Assembly: GCA_016271365.2 (NCBI GenBank)
Contig: CM057459.1
Coordinates: 821,621,001 to 821,685,000 of the forward strand
Direction of reading: 5' to 3'
Origin: Neoceratodus forsteri
Lineage: Eukaryota > Chordata > Ceratodontiformes > Ceratodontidae
Length of the DNA stretch: 64,000 nt
In this document: in pieces, positions 53,083-64,000 of the stretch
Position numbering within the stretch: the first letter of the stretch is position 1
Layout of the letters: every line of letters starts with the position of its first letter
Program-made: the position numbers and the translations under genes
The notes under the pieces: model-generated
Databases searched by the model: none
What the model saw: the letters and a program-made list of their open reading frames with translations, nothing else
Told to the model about the DNA's origin: nothing

Positions 53083-55953
53083 TTAACCAATAGCCTTTTT
53101 CTTCCTACCCCCCACAAAAATTGCCTTATGTCTGCCCCATGCATTCTTGAATTCTCCCACAGCTTTAGACCCCACAACCTCCTCAGAAAGGCTGTTCCAT
53201 GCATCCACCACCCTCTCTGTGAAAAAATATTTCCTCACATTGCCCCTCAGCCATCCCCCCTCTATCTTCAAATTGTGTCCCCTTGTTCTTGCACATCTCT
53301 TTTTCTGAAAGATGCTACCCTCTTAAACTTTGTTGATTCCACTAAGGTACTTAAATGTTTCTATCATGTCCCCCCCCTCCCTCCTTTCCTCAAGGGTATA
53401 CATATTAAGCTCCTTTGGTCTCTCCTGATTGGCTTCTCTTGCAGACCCAGCACCATTTTAGTTGCCCTCCTCTGAACTGCCTCCATCCTATATATGTCCT
53501 TGCAGAGATGGGATCTCCAGAACTGGATGCAGTACTCCAGAAGGGGTCTCATCAACTGTCTGTACAGGGGGATAACAACTTTCTGTTTTCTGCTGGTGAT
53601 ACCTCTCCCTATACATCCCAGTATCCCCCCAGCCCTTCCTACTGCCTTCTCACATTGCTTACCAAACTTAAGGTCATCTGATATGATTACCCCCAGGTCC
53701 CTTTCCATTTTTGTTGTTGTTACTACCTCCCCCCCATTGTCTAGTCTTCCCCTGGGTTTTTGTTTCCCAGGTGCTTTACTTTGCACTTCTTTGCATTGAA
53801 TCCAAGCTGGCATAGTTCTGACCATTCCTTCAACCTTACCAAGTCCCATCTCATCCTTTTCACACCTCCTTGTGTATCAACCCTGTTGCAGATCTTTGTG
53901 TCATCTGCAAAGAGGCATACTTTTCCTTCCAGTCTCTCTGCAATGTCACTTATAAAGACATTAAAAAGGACTGGACCCAGTACTGAACCCTGAGGTACCC
54001 CACTAGTAGCCCCTCTTTCTTCAGAGTGGACTCCATTTACAATTACCTTCTGTGTCCTGTTGTTCAGCCAATGTTTTACCCAGGCTTCCAGCCTGGGACC
54101 AACTATCAGGCTGGTTAATTTGACTACTAATCTTTTGTGTGGGACTGTGTCATATGCCTTGCTAAAGTCTATGTAGGTCATGTCCACAGCCCCTCCCCGG
54201 TCTACTACTTTGGTCACCCAGTCAAAAAAATCAATTAGATTCATCTGACATGACCTTCCTGCTGGGAACCCATGATGCCTTGGGTCCTGTGCCCCACTGG
54301 CCTCTAGGTATTCAACAATTCTTTCCTTCAGAAGTGATTCCATCACTTTCCCTACCACAGAGGTCAAACTGACAGGTCTGTAGTTTCCTGCCTCTGTCTT
54401 GGTCCCACTTTTCTGAAGGGGAATCACATCGGCCTTTTTCCAGTCCTCAGGTACCATACCATCCTCCCATGATTTGTTAAAAAGGGTAGTCAGTGGTGTT
54501 ACTAGTTCTCTGCTTAATTCTTTTAGAATTCTGGGGTGAATTCCATTTGGCCCCATTTCTTTGTCCACCATCAGTTTTAGGAGTTCTTTCAGAACACTTT
54601 CTTCTGTGAAAGGATTGGGATCGACCCCCCCTCTCTAGAAGTGCTTCTGTTAATTGGATTAGGTACCTCCACCACTTTCTCTTTTGTGAATGCTGAACAG
54701 ATGTATTCATTCAGTATGCCTGCTTTTTCACTGTCACTTTCTGCCCACCCACCATCCATTCTATTCAGCCTCACTATCCCTCCCTTTGTCTTTCTACACT
54801 CCCTGTTATACCTATAAAAGGTTTTATCCCCCTTCTTAACTGAGTTAGCTATCTTTTCCTCAGTTTGTGCTTTTGATACTCTGACTATCCTCCCTGCTTC
54901 CTTCTGCCTTACCTGATACAGTTCTCTGTCCTGCTCTTTCTGTGTTTCCTTATACTTCCTAAATGCTATCTTTTTCTCCCTAACCTTCACTGCCACCTCT
55001 TTCGAGAACCATAGTGACTTTTCCTTTTATTTTGGTTTATTTGCTTCACACAAAGACCTGTTGCTTCTGTGATGGCAGTTTTGATATTTCCCCATTGTTG
55101 CTCCATGCCACCTTCTAGCCTGTTTGCTAGTGCTTTTCTAAGGCACTCTCCCATCTTGCCAAAGTCAGCCCTCCTGAAGTCCAGAACCCTCACTTTTGTA
55201 TGACTTGACTTTGTAGCTAAGTTTAACATGAACCACACTATTTGGTGGTCACTTGTTCCCAAACGGCTACCCACTTCTAGATCTGAGATCCTCTTGCTGT
55301 CCTCATTTGAGAGTACAAGGTCTAAGATTGCTTCCTCACGAGTAGGTTCAAAAGTAGCTGTTTGAGGCATGCCACCTGAAGGGCATCAAGAATGGCCCTG
55401 CTTTTGGATGTGGCTGCCGCAAAGGTGCTCCAGTTAACATCTGGCATGTTAAGGACCCCATCAACAGTATCTCCCCTTTCTCTGCCATCCTAAGTATGCC
55501 TTCTATCATATCCTTGTCCATTCCCTCCCCCTGACATGGGGGTCTATATACAACCCCTGTGCTGATTGTGGTGCCATTTCCAGTCTCTAAGGTGACCCAC
55601 AGTGCCTCCTCTCCTCCCTGTTTACTCTTTTGTTCAGTTGCTTTTATCCCTTCCCTTACATAGAAAGCTACTCCCCCCTCTTCTGCCCTCCCTGTCTCTC
55701 CTGTAGGTTGTGTACCTTGTATGTTAACATCCTAGTCATGGTTCTCTATGTACCATGTTTCTGTGGCTGCTACAATATCTGTGCATCCCTCTTCCATCAA
55801 GGCCACCAGTTCTGGGAGCTTGTTGCCCAGACTATGGGCGTTGATACTCATTACCCTCCATTTCTTGATGGCCTTACCTGTTTTTGCCCCATCCCTGTCC
55901 TTATTGCATTTGTCACTTTCTCCATTTACCCCAGCGCTTCTCTCTATCGACAT
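53083..55953 (-). pseudogene. CR1 ORF2, nearly complete but frameshifted
   Basis: Length is about 2.87 kb (some 957 codons), as expected for CR1 ORF2. It starts MSIERSAGVNGESDKCNKD, with endonuclease blocks INAHSLGNKLPELVALMEEG (55840) and ILDLVLSNEDSKRISDLEVG (about 55300), then LGTSDHQIVWF. A 276-codon open segment (53741-54571) carries most of the reverse transcriptase: NGIHPRILKELSRELVTPL, YRPVSLTSVVGKVMESLLK, FPAGRSCQMNLIDFFDW, YIDFSKAYDTVPHKRLVV, SGVPQGSVLGPVLFNVF and VCLFADDTKICNRVDTQ. The C-terminal region continues in 53364-53849 and 53083-53271. Shifts occur near 53750, 54600, 54990 and 55400. Confidence 0.9.
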
Positions 55954-56040
55954 CTCTATGTTGGTGTCTACCTCACTTAGTACCCTGATATTTTGGAGGG
56001 GCTAGGATTTCCCTGCTCCTTTCCAGTGCCTCCCCCCTGG

Positions 56041-56962
56041 CTAGTTTAAATGCTTGTCAATGAAGTATTTAAATCTATCACCTAGGATCCTGGTTTCCCT
56101 CCTGGACAGATTCAGACCATCATGCCAGTATAGACCTGCATCCCTCCAAGTGGACACTCAGTGCCCAGTGAAGCCAAATCCCTGAGCTCTGCATCAGTTT
56201 TTCAACCACTGATTGAATGCCATGGTGTGGAACACCCTAGCCTCACCCATGCAATAGACAGACAGCACCTCTGAGAAGGTTACCGTGTGTGCTATTTGTC
56301 TAAGGCCCTTCCCATCTCCACAAATGCTTCTTGCACTGCTCTGATCCCTTTCTTAGCCAGGTCATTTGTCCCTAGGTGGACAATGACATCCAGTTCCCTT
56401 CCCTGTGCAGCTGCTCCCCCGATCCTGAGGATTCGCTCGCTGTCCCTCCAAGCCATGGCTCCAGGCAGGCACCTTACCTCCCTCTCCCCTTCCTCCCCTA
56501 GTTCTATCTTCCTAACAATGGGGCCCCCACCAGGAGTTGTTTTCTTCCCCTGTGGGGTCCCATGCCACCCTCCTGTGGGTCTCCTTTGTGGAGGTTCCCA
56601 GCATCCTCCTTGGTCTCCACTGTGGGTGCCTACATAGAGGAACCACACTTTTCCAGAATGGCATAGAAATTGTGGAGAGGTACAACTGGAGGGATGCACC
56701 TCTGTTCCACCACCCTCACCCTCCCTGAGCCCACTGTGGTCCAACCACTCTTTTTTCTTTGCGACCTCTGAGGCAATGGCAGTGACACTGGTGGTCCCTG
56801 GGTGGGAGAGGAGGTCCCACAAATCCTGGCCAGCTCAGCCTGGAGATGAGCAACCTCCTCCCTCAACCCAGAGAGGTGTCTGCAGATGGGACAACACTGC
56901 ATCCTCCAGAACATCTCCCGGAAGACTGCTGCTCCACAGCCACTGCACTGCACCACTCCCAT
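56041..56962 (-). pseudogene. CR1 ORF1 (zinc finger plus SGNH esterase), frameshifted
   Basis: It starts MGVVQCSGCGAAVFREMFW, then MQCCPICRHLSGLREEVAHL, a C-x2-C ... C-x2-C zinc-binding module followed by a short coiled coil. After a shift come a basic linker and DVIVHLGTNDLAKKGIRAVQ (about 56330-56390), the G-x-N-D block of SGNH-type esterases. Near the end are GLYWHDGLNL-like codons (about 56110-56130) and a terminal tag at 56041-56043. CR1 ORF1 esterases of this type are thought to act with the RNA-protein particle or at membranes. The role here is inferred from family knowledge. Confidence 0.8.
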
Positions 56963-57415
56963 GATGTCTTTTTTCTGGCCTCCTAACTGTTATTTGGAAT
57001 ACTTACTCTTTCCTCTGATTGTTTGTTTCTTTTTTTTTTTCTTCTCTCCCTACTTACTTACTGCCTCTGCACCCTTTTAGCTCCTGATCTTCCTATTCTG
57101 AGACAAGAAGTTCCTATATTTCTCAGTAGTCTTCTTACTTGCTCAGAGTCAGACCTCCAACTGCTAGGGGGGATGGAGAGCTACCCTTGCCCTTCTAGGA
57201 TGATGAGTCTTTGGTGGCTCTGTGATCACTCACTTCCTGCTCCCAAACAGGAAGTTCTTGTTTTCAGTTAAATCCTGTGCCTATAAAAGTAGAACTGGTT
57301 TAGGGTGGGGGGGTTGAAGGGGAGGGAAGGAGGGCAATATATAGTCCCAGTAGGGAAGTTTTAGTTATACCAGTAGCTTCTTCCTCCTGGTGTTCTGTCT
57401 GTTCTCTGGCAGAAG

Positions 57416-59800
57416 CTATCTAGGGCAGTTACTGTGGAGATGAGGTCTCCAGAACTGCACATAGTACTCCAGATGGGGTCTCACCAACTCTCTGTACAGA
57501 GTGATAACAACTTCTTGTTTTCTACTATTAATGCCTCTCTCTATACATCCCAGTATCACTCCAGCCTTCCTTACTGCCTTCTCACATTGCTTGCCCACAT
57601 TTAGGTCATCTGATATAACTACCCCCAGGTCCCTTTCCATTTTTATTGTTGTCAGTATCTCACTCCCCCATTGTGTACTCTTCCCCTGAGTTTTTGTTTC
57701 CCAGGTGCATTACCTTGCACTTATTTGCATTGAATCTGAGCTGCCATACATTTGACCATTCCTCCAATCTTGCCAAGTCCCTTCTCATCCTTTGCACTCC
57801 ATCTTGTGTATCAACCCTGTTGCAGATCTTTTTGTCATTTGCAAAGAGACATTCTTTTCCTTCCAGTTCCTCTGCAATGTCGCTAATAAAGACATTTAAA
57901 AAGGACCGGCCCCAGTACTGAACCCTGTGGTACCCCGCTAGTAACCTTCCTTTCTTCACTGTGGACTCTATTTACTATTACCCTTTGCATCCTGTTGTCT
58001 AGAGAATTTTTTATCCAGGCTACCACCTTGGGACCCACTCCAAGGCTGGCTAACTTTCGTATTAATCTTTTGTGTGGGACTGTATCAAATGCCTTGCTAA
58101 AATCTAGGTAGGCCATGTCCACAGTGCCTCCCTGGTCTACTACTCTGGTCACCCACTCAAAGAAATCTATTACATTCATCTGACATGACCATCCCAGCAT
58201 GAATCCATGCTGCCTTGGGTCCTGTGCACCACTGGCTTCTAGGTACTCAACAATTCTTTACTTCAGAAGTGATTCCATCATTTTCCCTAATACTGAGGTC
58301 AAACTAACTGGTCTGTAGATTCCTGCCTCTGTCCTGCTCCCACTTTTGTGAAGAGGAATCACATCCACCCTTCTCCAGTCCTCTGGTACCACCCCATCCT
58401 CCTATGATTTGTTAAAGAGAGTAGTCGGGGGTATCACTATTTCCACCCTTAGTTCTTTTAGAATTCTTGGGTGAATCCCATCAGGCCCCATTGCTTTGTC
58501 CACCTTCAATTTTATTAGTTTTTTCAGATCCCTTTCTTCTGTAAATGGACTGGTATCGACCCCCATCTTCAGAGTGTTTCTCTTGTTTGGTTTAGGTACC
58601 TCCCCCTCCTCTTCCTTTGTGAATACTGAGCAGAAATATTCGTTCAGTATCCCTGCTTTTTCACTGTCACCCTCTGCCCACATTCCCTCCCCTTTATTAA
58701 GTCTCAGTATCCCTCCTTTGGCCTTTCTTCACTCCTTAATGTACCTATAAAAGGCCTTATCCCCCTTCTTAACAGAGTTAGCTATCCTTTCCTCGGTTTT
58801 GGCCTTTGCGATTCTGACTACCTTCCCTGCCTCTTTCTGCTTTAACTGATGAAAAGTTCTCTGTCCTGATCCCTCTGTGTTTCCTTATATTTTCTGAATG
58901 CTATCCTTTTCTCCTTAACCTTCCCTACCATCTCTTTTGAGAACCATAGCATTTTTTTTCCTTCATTGTGTTTTGTTGATTTGCTTTTCACAAAGGCTTG
59001 TTGCCTCTGTGATGGCTGTTTTGATTTCTCTCAGTTGTTCCTCCACTCCTCCTTCTTGCCTGTTTGCTAGTGCTTTTCTGAGGCACTCTCTCATTTTCCT
59101 AAAGTCAGCCCTCCTAAAGTCCAATACTCTTGCTTTTGTATGGCTTGAGTGTATGGCCGTGTTTATCGTGAACCACACTGTTTGATGGTCACTTGTTCCC
59201 AGATGGCTACACACTTGTAAATCTGAGATTCTTTCTCCGTACCCATTTGAGAGTACCAGGTCTAAGATTGCTCCCTCCAGAGTGGGTTCCACTACTAGGT
59301 GTCTGAGGCATGCACTTTGTAGGGCATCAAGAATGACCCTGCTCTTGGATGTGGCTGCAGCAAAGGTGCTCCAGTTAACATTTGGCATATTCAGGTCCCC
59401 CATCAACAATATCTCCTCTTTTTCTGCCATTCTAAGGATGCCTTCTATCATTTCCTTGTCCATTCCCTCCCCCTGAGATGGGAGTCTTTATACAACCCCC
59501 ATGTGGATTGTGGTGCCATTTCCTGTCTCCAGGATGACCCTGGGTGCCTCATCTGCTCCCTGTTTACTCTTTAGTTCTGTTGCTTTGATCCCTTCCTTTA
59601 CATAGAGAGCTACTCTTCCTCCTCTTTTACCCTCCCTGTCCCTCCTGTAGATTTTGTATCATGGTATGTTGACATCCCAATCATGGTTCTCTGTGTATCA
59701 TGTTTCTGTGACTGCCACAATATCCAGGCAACCCTCTTCCATGAAGGCCACTAGTTCAGGGAGCTACAGGCATTGGTACTCATCAACCTCCACTTTCTGA
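57416..59800 (-). pseudogene. CR1 ORF2 of the older element
   Basis: Minus-strand segments are EILLMGDLNMPNVNWSTFAA, AILDLVLSNGYGERISDLQV and LGTSDHQTVWF (58963-59463), VDKAMGPDGIHPRILKELRV (58402-58683), MAYLDFSKAFDTVPHKRLIR and TSGVPQGSVLGPVLF (57883-58200), KECLFANDKKICNRVDTQD (57660-57959) and VRPHLEYYVQFWRPHL (57416-57640). The catalytic ADD reads AND, so the enzyme lost an active-site aspartate besides its frameshifts. Confidence 0.87.
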
Positions 59801-59846
59801 TGGCCTTACCCCTTTTATCCCCATCCCTGTCCTTACTGCCTTTGCC

Positions 59847-61864
59847 TTTTTATGTTGGCTTGCCGTGCTTGCATGCATGTCAACATCTTGTGATAGTGCA
59901 GATTTGGAGGTGCAGCCACTGTTGGGAGAATGCAGGGCATGCATCAGTAGGTGCATCCCTCATTCCCTAATCAGTGGTACCACACCATGCATGCTAATGT
60001 GGCGAGTACATCTAAGGAAAGGGCCACTGCAATCCGAGCAAAGCTCATCAGATACAGTGGACCCTTCCTGCATGCTCGTCACATTAGCAGCATGGCAGGC
60101 GGCCTCCCAACGGCCTGACCTCAGGGGTGCCCAATACCCCAGCCGGCATACTGTGGCTGCACAAAGTTGCCGATGGGGGAGCCCACTCCCCATCAGCATA
60201 CAGCAGCCCCCCATTTCCTATATGCCAAGGAGGTGCCCAATCCCCTTGGTTCTTGCCTCCCCCTTTCATTGTGTGCTGATGGGGGATCCCACTCCCCATC
60301 GGCATAAATTCACCCCCCTAGCCCCCATTGTCTGCCGACAAGGGAGCCAAATCCCCTGTCAGCTGCAGCAATCCCTCCAAAACAGTTAGATGGCACGCTG
60401 GGAGCCCACCAAAGCATGCCAAGTCCCCTGAAAATAAAAACTGTCCCACAATGTTAGGTTTTTTTCTTCCCTGTAACTTAAAAACGGTCCCTTGTAGTAT
60501 CCTGCCCCCCACCTGCACCCACCCACTGCGCACTCTGCCTCCCCACCCCTCACCCCCTCACCCCATACTTACCTCCAGAGTCTGGCACGATGATCTTTGT
60601 TGGACCGGGAACACATCTGCACTCTTCAAAGTCGACCGCGAACTGAGGAAATGCCAGTAAGCTGTATAAATGAATCAATAGGGTTTTTTCAGCTTTGCTG
60701 TATATCTCGAGCATTTGTTGGAATTTTGGCACCAAATTTTCAACATGGGGTTTTTGGGGCCCCCCTCATGAATTCTATCACTGTCATGGTGTTAATCAGC
60801 CTTGAAAGGTGATTTCACAGTCACTGTGTGAAATCACCTTTTGGGACCCATTAACAAAATGACAGTGCCAGTGTTCATGAGGTGGCCTCTAAAAACAATG
60901 TTCTAAATTTGGTGGAAAAAAAACAACAAATGCTTGTTTTATGAGCGTGCATTGTGCAGTTGCTACACAGGCTCATAACTTTGTGAATTCGCAACATTTT
61001 AATGCCAGATTTTCAGCATTGTCATTTTTGTACACCTCTTTGTGAACAGCACAGCTGTCATTTTCCATATCCTGCCCAAAATGTGTTTCCGCACTTCAAG
61101 CGCACAATAGCACAGTCGCTGTGGGAAATCAGTGTTTGGGCCAGATTATGTAAATGACAGTGACAAAGTTCATGAGCAGAGGTCCTAAAATGCCCACGTT
61201 GAAAATTTGGTGATGATATTCCATAAAATGACTGTGTTACAAGCGTGCATTGGCAGATTGCACTCACGCTTGTACTGTCGTGCATTTCTGATATTTTCAT
61301 TCTGGATTTTCACCATTGCTATTTTTCCACAGCTCTTGATGAACAGTACAGCTGTCATTTCACATATCCTGCCCAAAATGTGTTTTCGCACTTCCGGCTC
61401 AGAATAGCATGGTCGCTGTGTGAAATCACTTCTTGGGACACTTTGAGGAAATAACAATGACACTGTACATGAGCAGAGGTGCTAAAATGCCTATGTTGAA
61501 AATTTGGTGTCAAACGCCCATAAAATGGCAGTGTTGCAAGCGAGCATTGCATATTTCCCATGCACCCTTGTAACTTCACAAATTTGCTACATTTACATGA
61601 CACATTTTCAACACTGGCATTTTTTTACGCCTCCTTATGAACTGTACAGCTGTCATTTTTCACATCCTGCCCAAAATGTTTTCCTGCACTGCACTCCCAA
61701 ACACCCAAAGGGACACCCCAATGTCTGTCAGTCTCTGCAGGGTGGGGGTGTGTTGGCATCAGTTCAATACTTCACTGCCATGCCTATTATGTATCTCTCT
61801 AACTCCTGCACTACCACTGCCAATGCCAGCAAGACAACATTTGGCATTGACAAATGCTTGTTTT
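59847..61864. mobile_element. Unrecognised 2.0-kb element with internal 295-bp tandem repeats, copy 2
   Basis: It has the same ends as the copy at 43976 (TTTTTATGTTGGCTTGC on the left, TTGACAAATGCTTGTTTT on the right). The empty site can be read from sister CR1 sequence, which fixes the insertion position. The left arm (59850-60600) is longer than in copy 1 and includes repeated GGGGAGCCCACTCCCCATC-like words; the right arm is shorter. TTA occurs at both borders. No transposase is encoded, so it must have been moved in trans or belong to a class I do not recognise. Confidence 0.75.
60715..61690. repeat. Tandem array, unit about 295 bp (copy 2)
   Basis: The same marker word occurs at 60874 (TTCATGA), 61169 (TTCATGA) and 61466 (TACATGA), spacings 295 and 297. 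Units share GAACAGTACAGCTGTCATTT, CATATCCTGCCCAAAATGTG, TTTTCGCACTTC and GAAAATTTGGTG words with copy 1. The array was therefore present in the common ancestor of the two copies and was not formed after insertion. Confidence 0.82.
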
Positions 61865-61984
61865 ACATTTACCTCTGTCTTGCTCCCTAATGACTTCTTT
61901 ACCTCTGTGTTTACCTCACTAATTACCATGTTTTGTGGGGGGAGGCTGGGATTTCCCTGCTCCTTTTCAGTGCCTCCCCCCTTG

Positions 61985-62886
61985 GCTAGTTTAAATGCTT
62001 GCCAATGAAGCATTTAAACCTCTCACCTAGGATCCTGGTTCTCCCCTGGATAGTTGCAGACCATTGTGCCAGTATAGGTCTGCATCCCCCCAGGTAGCTC
62101 CCCAGTCTCCAAGGAAGCCAAAACCCTGAGATCCACAACAGTTTTTCAACCATTCATTGAATTTCCTAGTGAGGAGTACCCTAGCATCACCCTTGCCATA
62201 GACAGACAGCACCTCTGAGAAGGTTACCGTATGCACTACTTCTCTAAGGCCTTTCCTCAACTATACAAACTCCTCTTGCACTGCTCTGATCTCATTCCTA
62301 TTCAGGTCATTTGTCCCTAGGTAGACAATGACATCTAGCTTCCTCCCTCATGCAGTTACTCCCATGATCCTGAGGATTAGCTTCCTGTCCCTCCAAGCTG
62401 TGGTGTCAGGCAGGCACCTTACCTCTCTCTCCCCTTCCTCCCCCACTTCTACCCCCTAATGATTGAGTTCCTCACCAGGAGTTGTTTCCTTCACCTGTGG
62501 GGTCCCATGCCACCCTCCTGTGGGTCTCTTTTGTGAATGTTCCCAGCATCCTCCTTGGTCTCCACTGCAGGTGCCTCCATAGAGGAACCACTATCCACCA
62601 GAAGAGCATATAATTGTGTAGAAGTACAGCTGGAGGGATGCAATTCTGTTCCACCACCCTCTCCCTCCCTGAGCCCACTCTGGTTCAGCCTCTCCTCTCC
62701 TCTTTCTTGGCAACCTTTGAGGTAGTGGCATTGGCCCTGGTGGTCCCTGGGGAGGGGGTTCACGAATCCTAGCCAGGTCAGCCTGGAGATGGGCAACATC
62801 CTTCCCCAGACCAGAGAGGTGCCTGCAAATAGGGCAGCATTGCAGCCTCCAGAATGTCTACCGGAACACCGCCGCTCCACAACCAT
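61985..62886 (-). pseudogene. CR1 ORF1 of the older element
   Basis: The minus strand shows the end block GATWGDADLYWHNGLQLSRG (about 62060-62120), where the usual HDGLH reads HNGLQ, so both catalytic residues of the D-x-x-H pair are changed. Upstream are a linker (GSSMEAPAVETKEDAGNI, 62491-62600) and a degenerate zinc-finger start around 62800-62890. The tag end lies at about 61985. It is clearly more decayed than ORF1 at 56041-56962. Confidence 0.7.
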
Positions 62887-63120
62887 TGCACAGCACCACT
62901 CCCATCATGCCTTATTTTGTGTCTCTTCTCCTTTTTCTCTGTATGCTTACTCTCTCCTCTCCTTACAACTCTCACCCTTCATGTTCTCGGACAGAAACTT
63001 CCTATATTCTTTAGTAGACTCCTTCTTCCTTGCTCAGTGTCAGACCACCAGCAGCTAGGGGGAGAACACTAATAATCACATGATAATGACCACTGAAAAC
63101 CATCTTTTCCTTAAAGTAAT

Positions 63121-63740
63121 AACTTGTGCTTCCAGGGATATTTAGGGGACACATTGGAGAACATGATTTTGAAATTTCAAGTGAAGATATGCAAGAAAGC
63201 CAAAGTCTGGAGTTATTTTCTTTGATGGTTTAAAATGCATTGCTTTTATTGGACCTGAATGCTGTTTGCCATCCTTCACATGAAATTACCCAATAAATAT
63301 CAACTTTCCCGTAGAGTACCAACTTTTGCTTCCTTGGATATATAGAAGACACCTTGGAGATCAAGCTTTTCCAATTTCAGGTGAAAGTATGCAGAAATGC
63401 CAATGTTATGAACTATTTTCTGTGATGGTTTAAAATGCATTGTTTCTATGGGTCCAGAATTCTGATTGTCAGTCATCATATGAAATCACACCTCAAAAAC
63501 CCTCTTTCAGTTTCAGTTTATTTTTTTATACTGGAAAGCCTTGTGATCAAATTGCCTGTTTTCATTTGTCAGCATTGTAAGACCTGTAGACTGCCTTGTA
63601 GTACTCCTTCCCTTGTAGTGCTAACTTATGTTTGCAAAAGTACTTAGGGGACACATAGGAGAACACGAGTTTGAAATTTCAGGTGAAAGTGCACAGAAAT
63701 GCCAATTTTAGGAGTCGTTTTCTGTAATGGTTTAAATTGC
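63121..63740. repeat. Direct repeats of about 200 bp, third copy displaced
   Basis: A unit beginning AACTTGTGCTTCC at 63121 begins again exactly 200 bp later (63321, AACTTTTGCTTCC), and a third starts at 63623 (AACTTATGTTTGC). All carry GACAC, GAAATTTCA/CAATTTCAGGTGAA and ATGGTTTAAAATGCATTG. About 100 bp extra separates units two and three and contains the GTAAGACCTGTAGACTGC word (63577) also found at 51678. This looks like part of a satellite or of a larger dispersed element. Confidence 0.75.
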
Positions 63741-64000
63741 AAACATACTGGCGGTATCTGAGATGTGACTAAAGCCCCATATCTTAACCCATGAGATTGA
63801 ACATACCGAATGCAATGTCTTCAGGAAGCTAGGGAGGGCAAAAAAAGGTGGCAGGGTACTTATTTAAGCAAAAGACTCATTGAATGCATTGCAATTCCCC
63901 CTTCCCCTTGTTCGCTGTCCTGGTAGTGAATAAGTATTCATTAAGATTGCCCTTGGCCATGCCAAGTACTTAACAATTGTCTGCCTATACAACCCACCCA
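63741..64000. other. No gene seen
   Basis: No recognised feature in the last 260 bases. Confidence 0.4.

Larger units (their letters stand above)
52987..57410 (-). mobile_element. Nearly full-length CR1-type LINE, minus strand
   Basis: The most complete element in the window. From its 3' end: octamer tail (AGAAACATAGAAACATATAC), 3' UTR, ORF2 (53083-55953), an 87-bp spacer, ORF1 (56041-56962) and a 5' UTR region to about 57410. The 5' UTR is recognisable because a similar stretch (CTTGCTCAGAGTCAGACCTC near 57128) also precedes ORF1 of the outer CR1 (CTTGCTCAGTGTCAGACCAC near 63033). It lies between the two halves of another CR1, so it is the younger of the two. Confidence 0.88.
57415..63070 (-). 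mobile_element. Older CR1-type LINE, minus strand, split by two insertions
   Basis: Segments are ORF2 (57415-59846), an insertion of the 2-kb tandem-repeat element (59847-61864), then the ORF2 start, spacer and ORF1 (61865-62886) and the 5' UTR (62887-63070). Its 3' part is probably 52514-52983. On each side of the 2-kb insertion the sequence matches consecutive parts of the sister CR1 (CATCCCTGTCCTTACTGCC before, ATTTACCTCTGTCTTGCTCC after). Confidence 0.83.

Overview
This is a non-coding, transposon-saturated stretch of a vertebrate nuclear genome. No bacterial features, rRNA, intact tRNA or complete host gene are visible. The dominant elements are CR1-type non-LTR retrotransposons (LINEs) in several subfamilies. 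Added to these are L2-like LINEs, an L1 ORF1 relic, a PIF/Harbinger transposon with both of its genes, a hAT element, tRNA-derived SINEs and several small palindromic (MITE-like) elements. This mix, and CR1 3' ends made of GAAACATA-type tandem octamers, suggests an amphibian, lungfish or similar repeat-rich vertebrate. That assignment is inference from repeat content only.

Layout. 1-3280: plus-strand CR1 with the end of ORF1 (SGNH-esterase C-terminus) and most of a broken ORF2, itself hit by a reverse-oriented CR1 tail. 3281-5290: unique AT-rich DNA with a 117-bp palindrome. 5290-10560: a second plus-strand CR1 interrupted by an L2-like LINE (6830-8506) and by a tRNA-like SINE (8934-9529) with a clear 15-bp target duplication. 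11136-15013: L2 tails and a 2.1-kb hAT element. 15025-19350: L1 ORF1 relic and a Harbinger transposon with convergent transposase (+) and Myb-like (-) genes. 19740-21010: minus-strand CR1. 21080-27180: minisatellite, palindromic MITE, L2 tail, MIR-like SINE, and a tandemly duplicated 382-bp unit interrupted by a purine-rich insertion. 27170-36060: two minus-strand CR1s with ORF1 and ORF2. 36500-38340: minus-strand L2-like LINE. 38689-41390: CR1 tail and a CR1 with target duplication. 41400-43970: low-repeat DNA with a candidate exon (minus strand, 42786-42980) resembling the N-terminal part of Crypton-type tyrosine recombinase/DUF3504 proteins, next to a palindromic MITE. 43976-46098: an unrecognised 2.1-kb element containing about 295-bp tandem repeats. 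46100-48720: unique DNA. 48720-51600: CR1 pieces. 52514-63070: a three-level nest, in which an old CR1 was split by a nearly full-length CR1 (52987-57410) and by a second copy of the 2-kb tandem-repeat element (59847-61864). 63121-63740: about 200-bp direct repeats.

The open reading frames are almost all fragments of decayed retrotransposon and transposon proteins, with in-frame stops and frameshifts. The best candidates for something less ordinary are the tyrosine-recombinase-like exon with its splice donor, and the two-copy element carrying satellite-like internal repeats.
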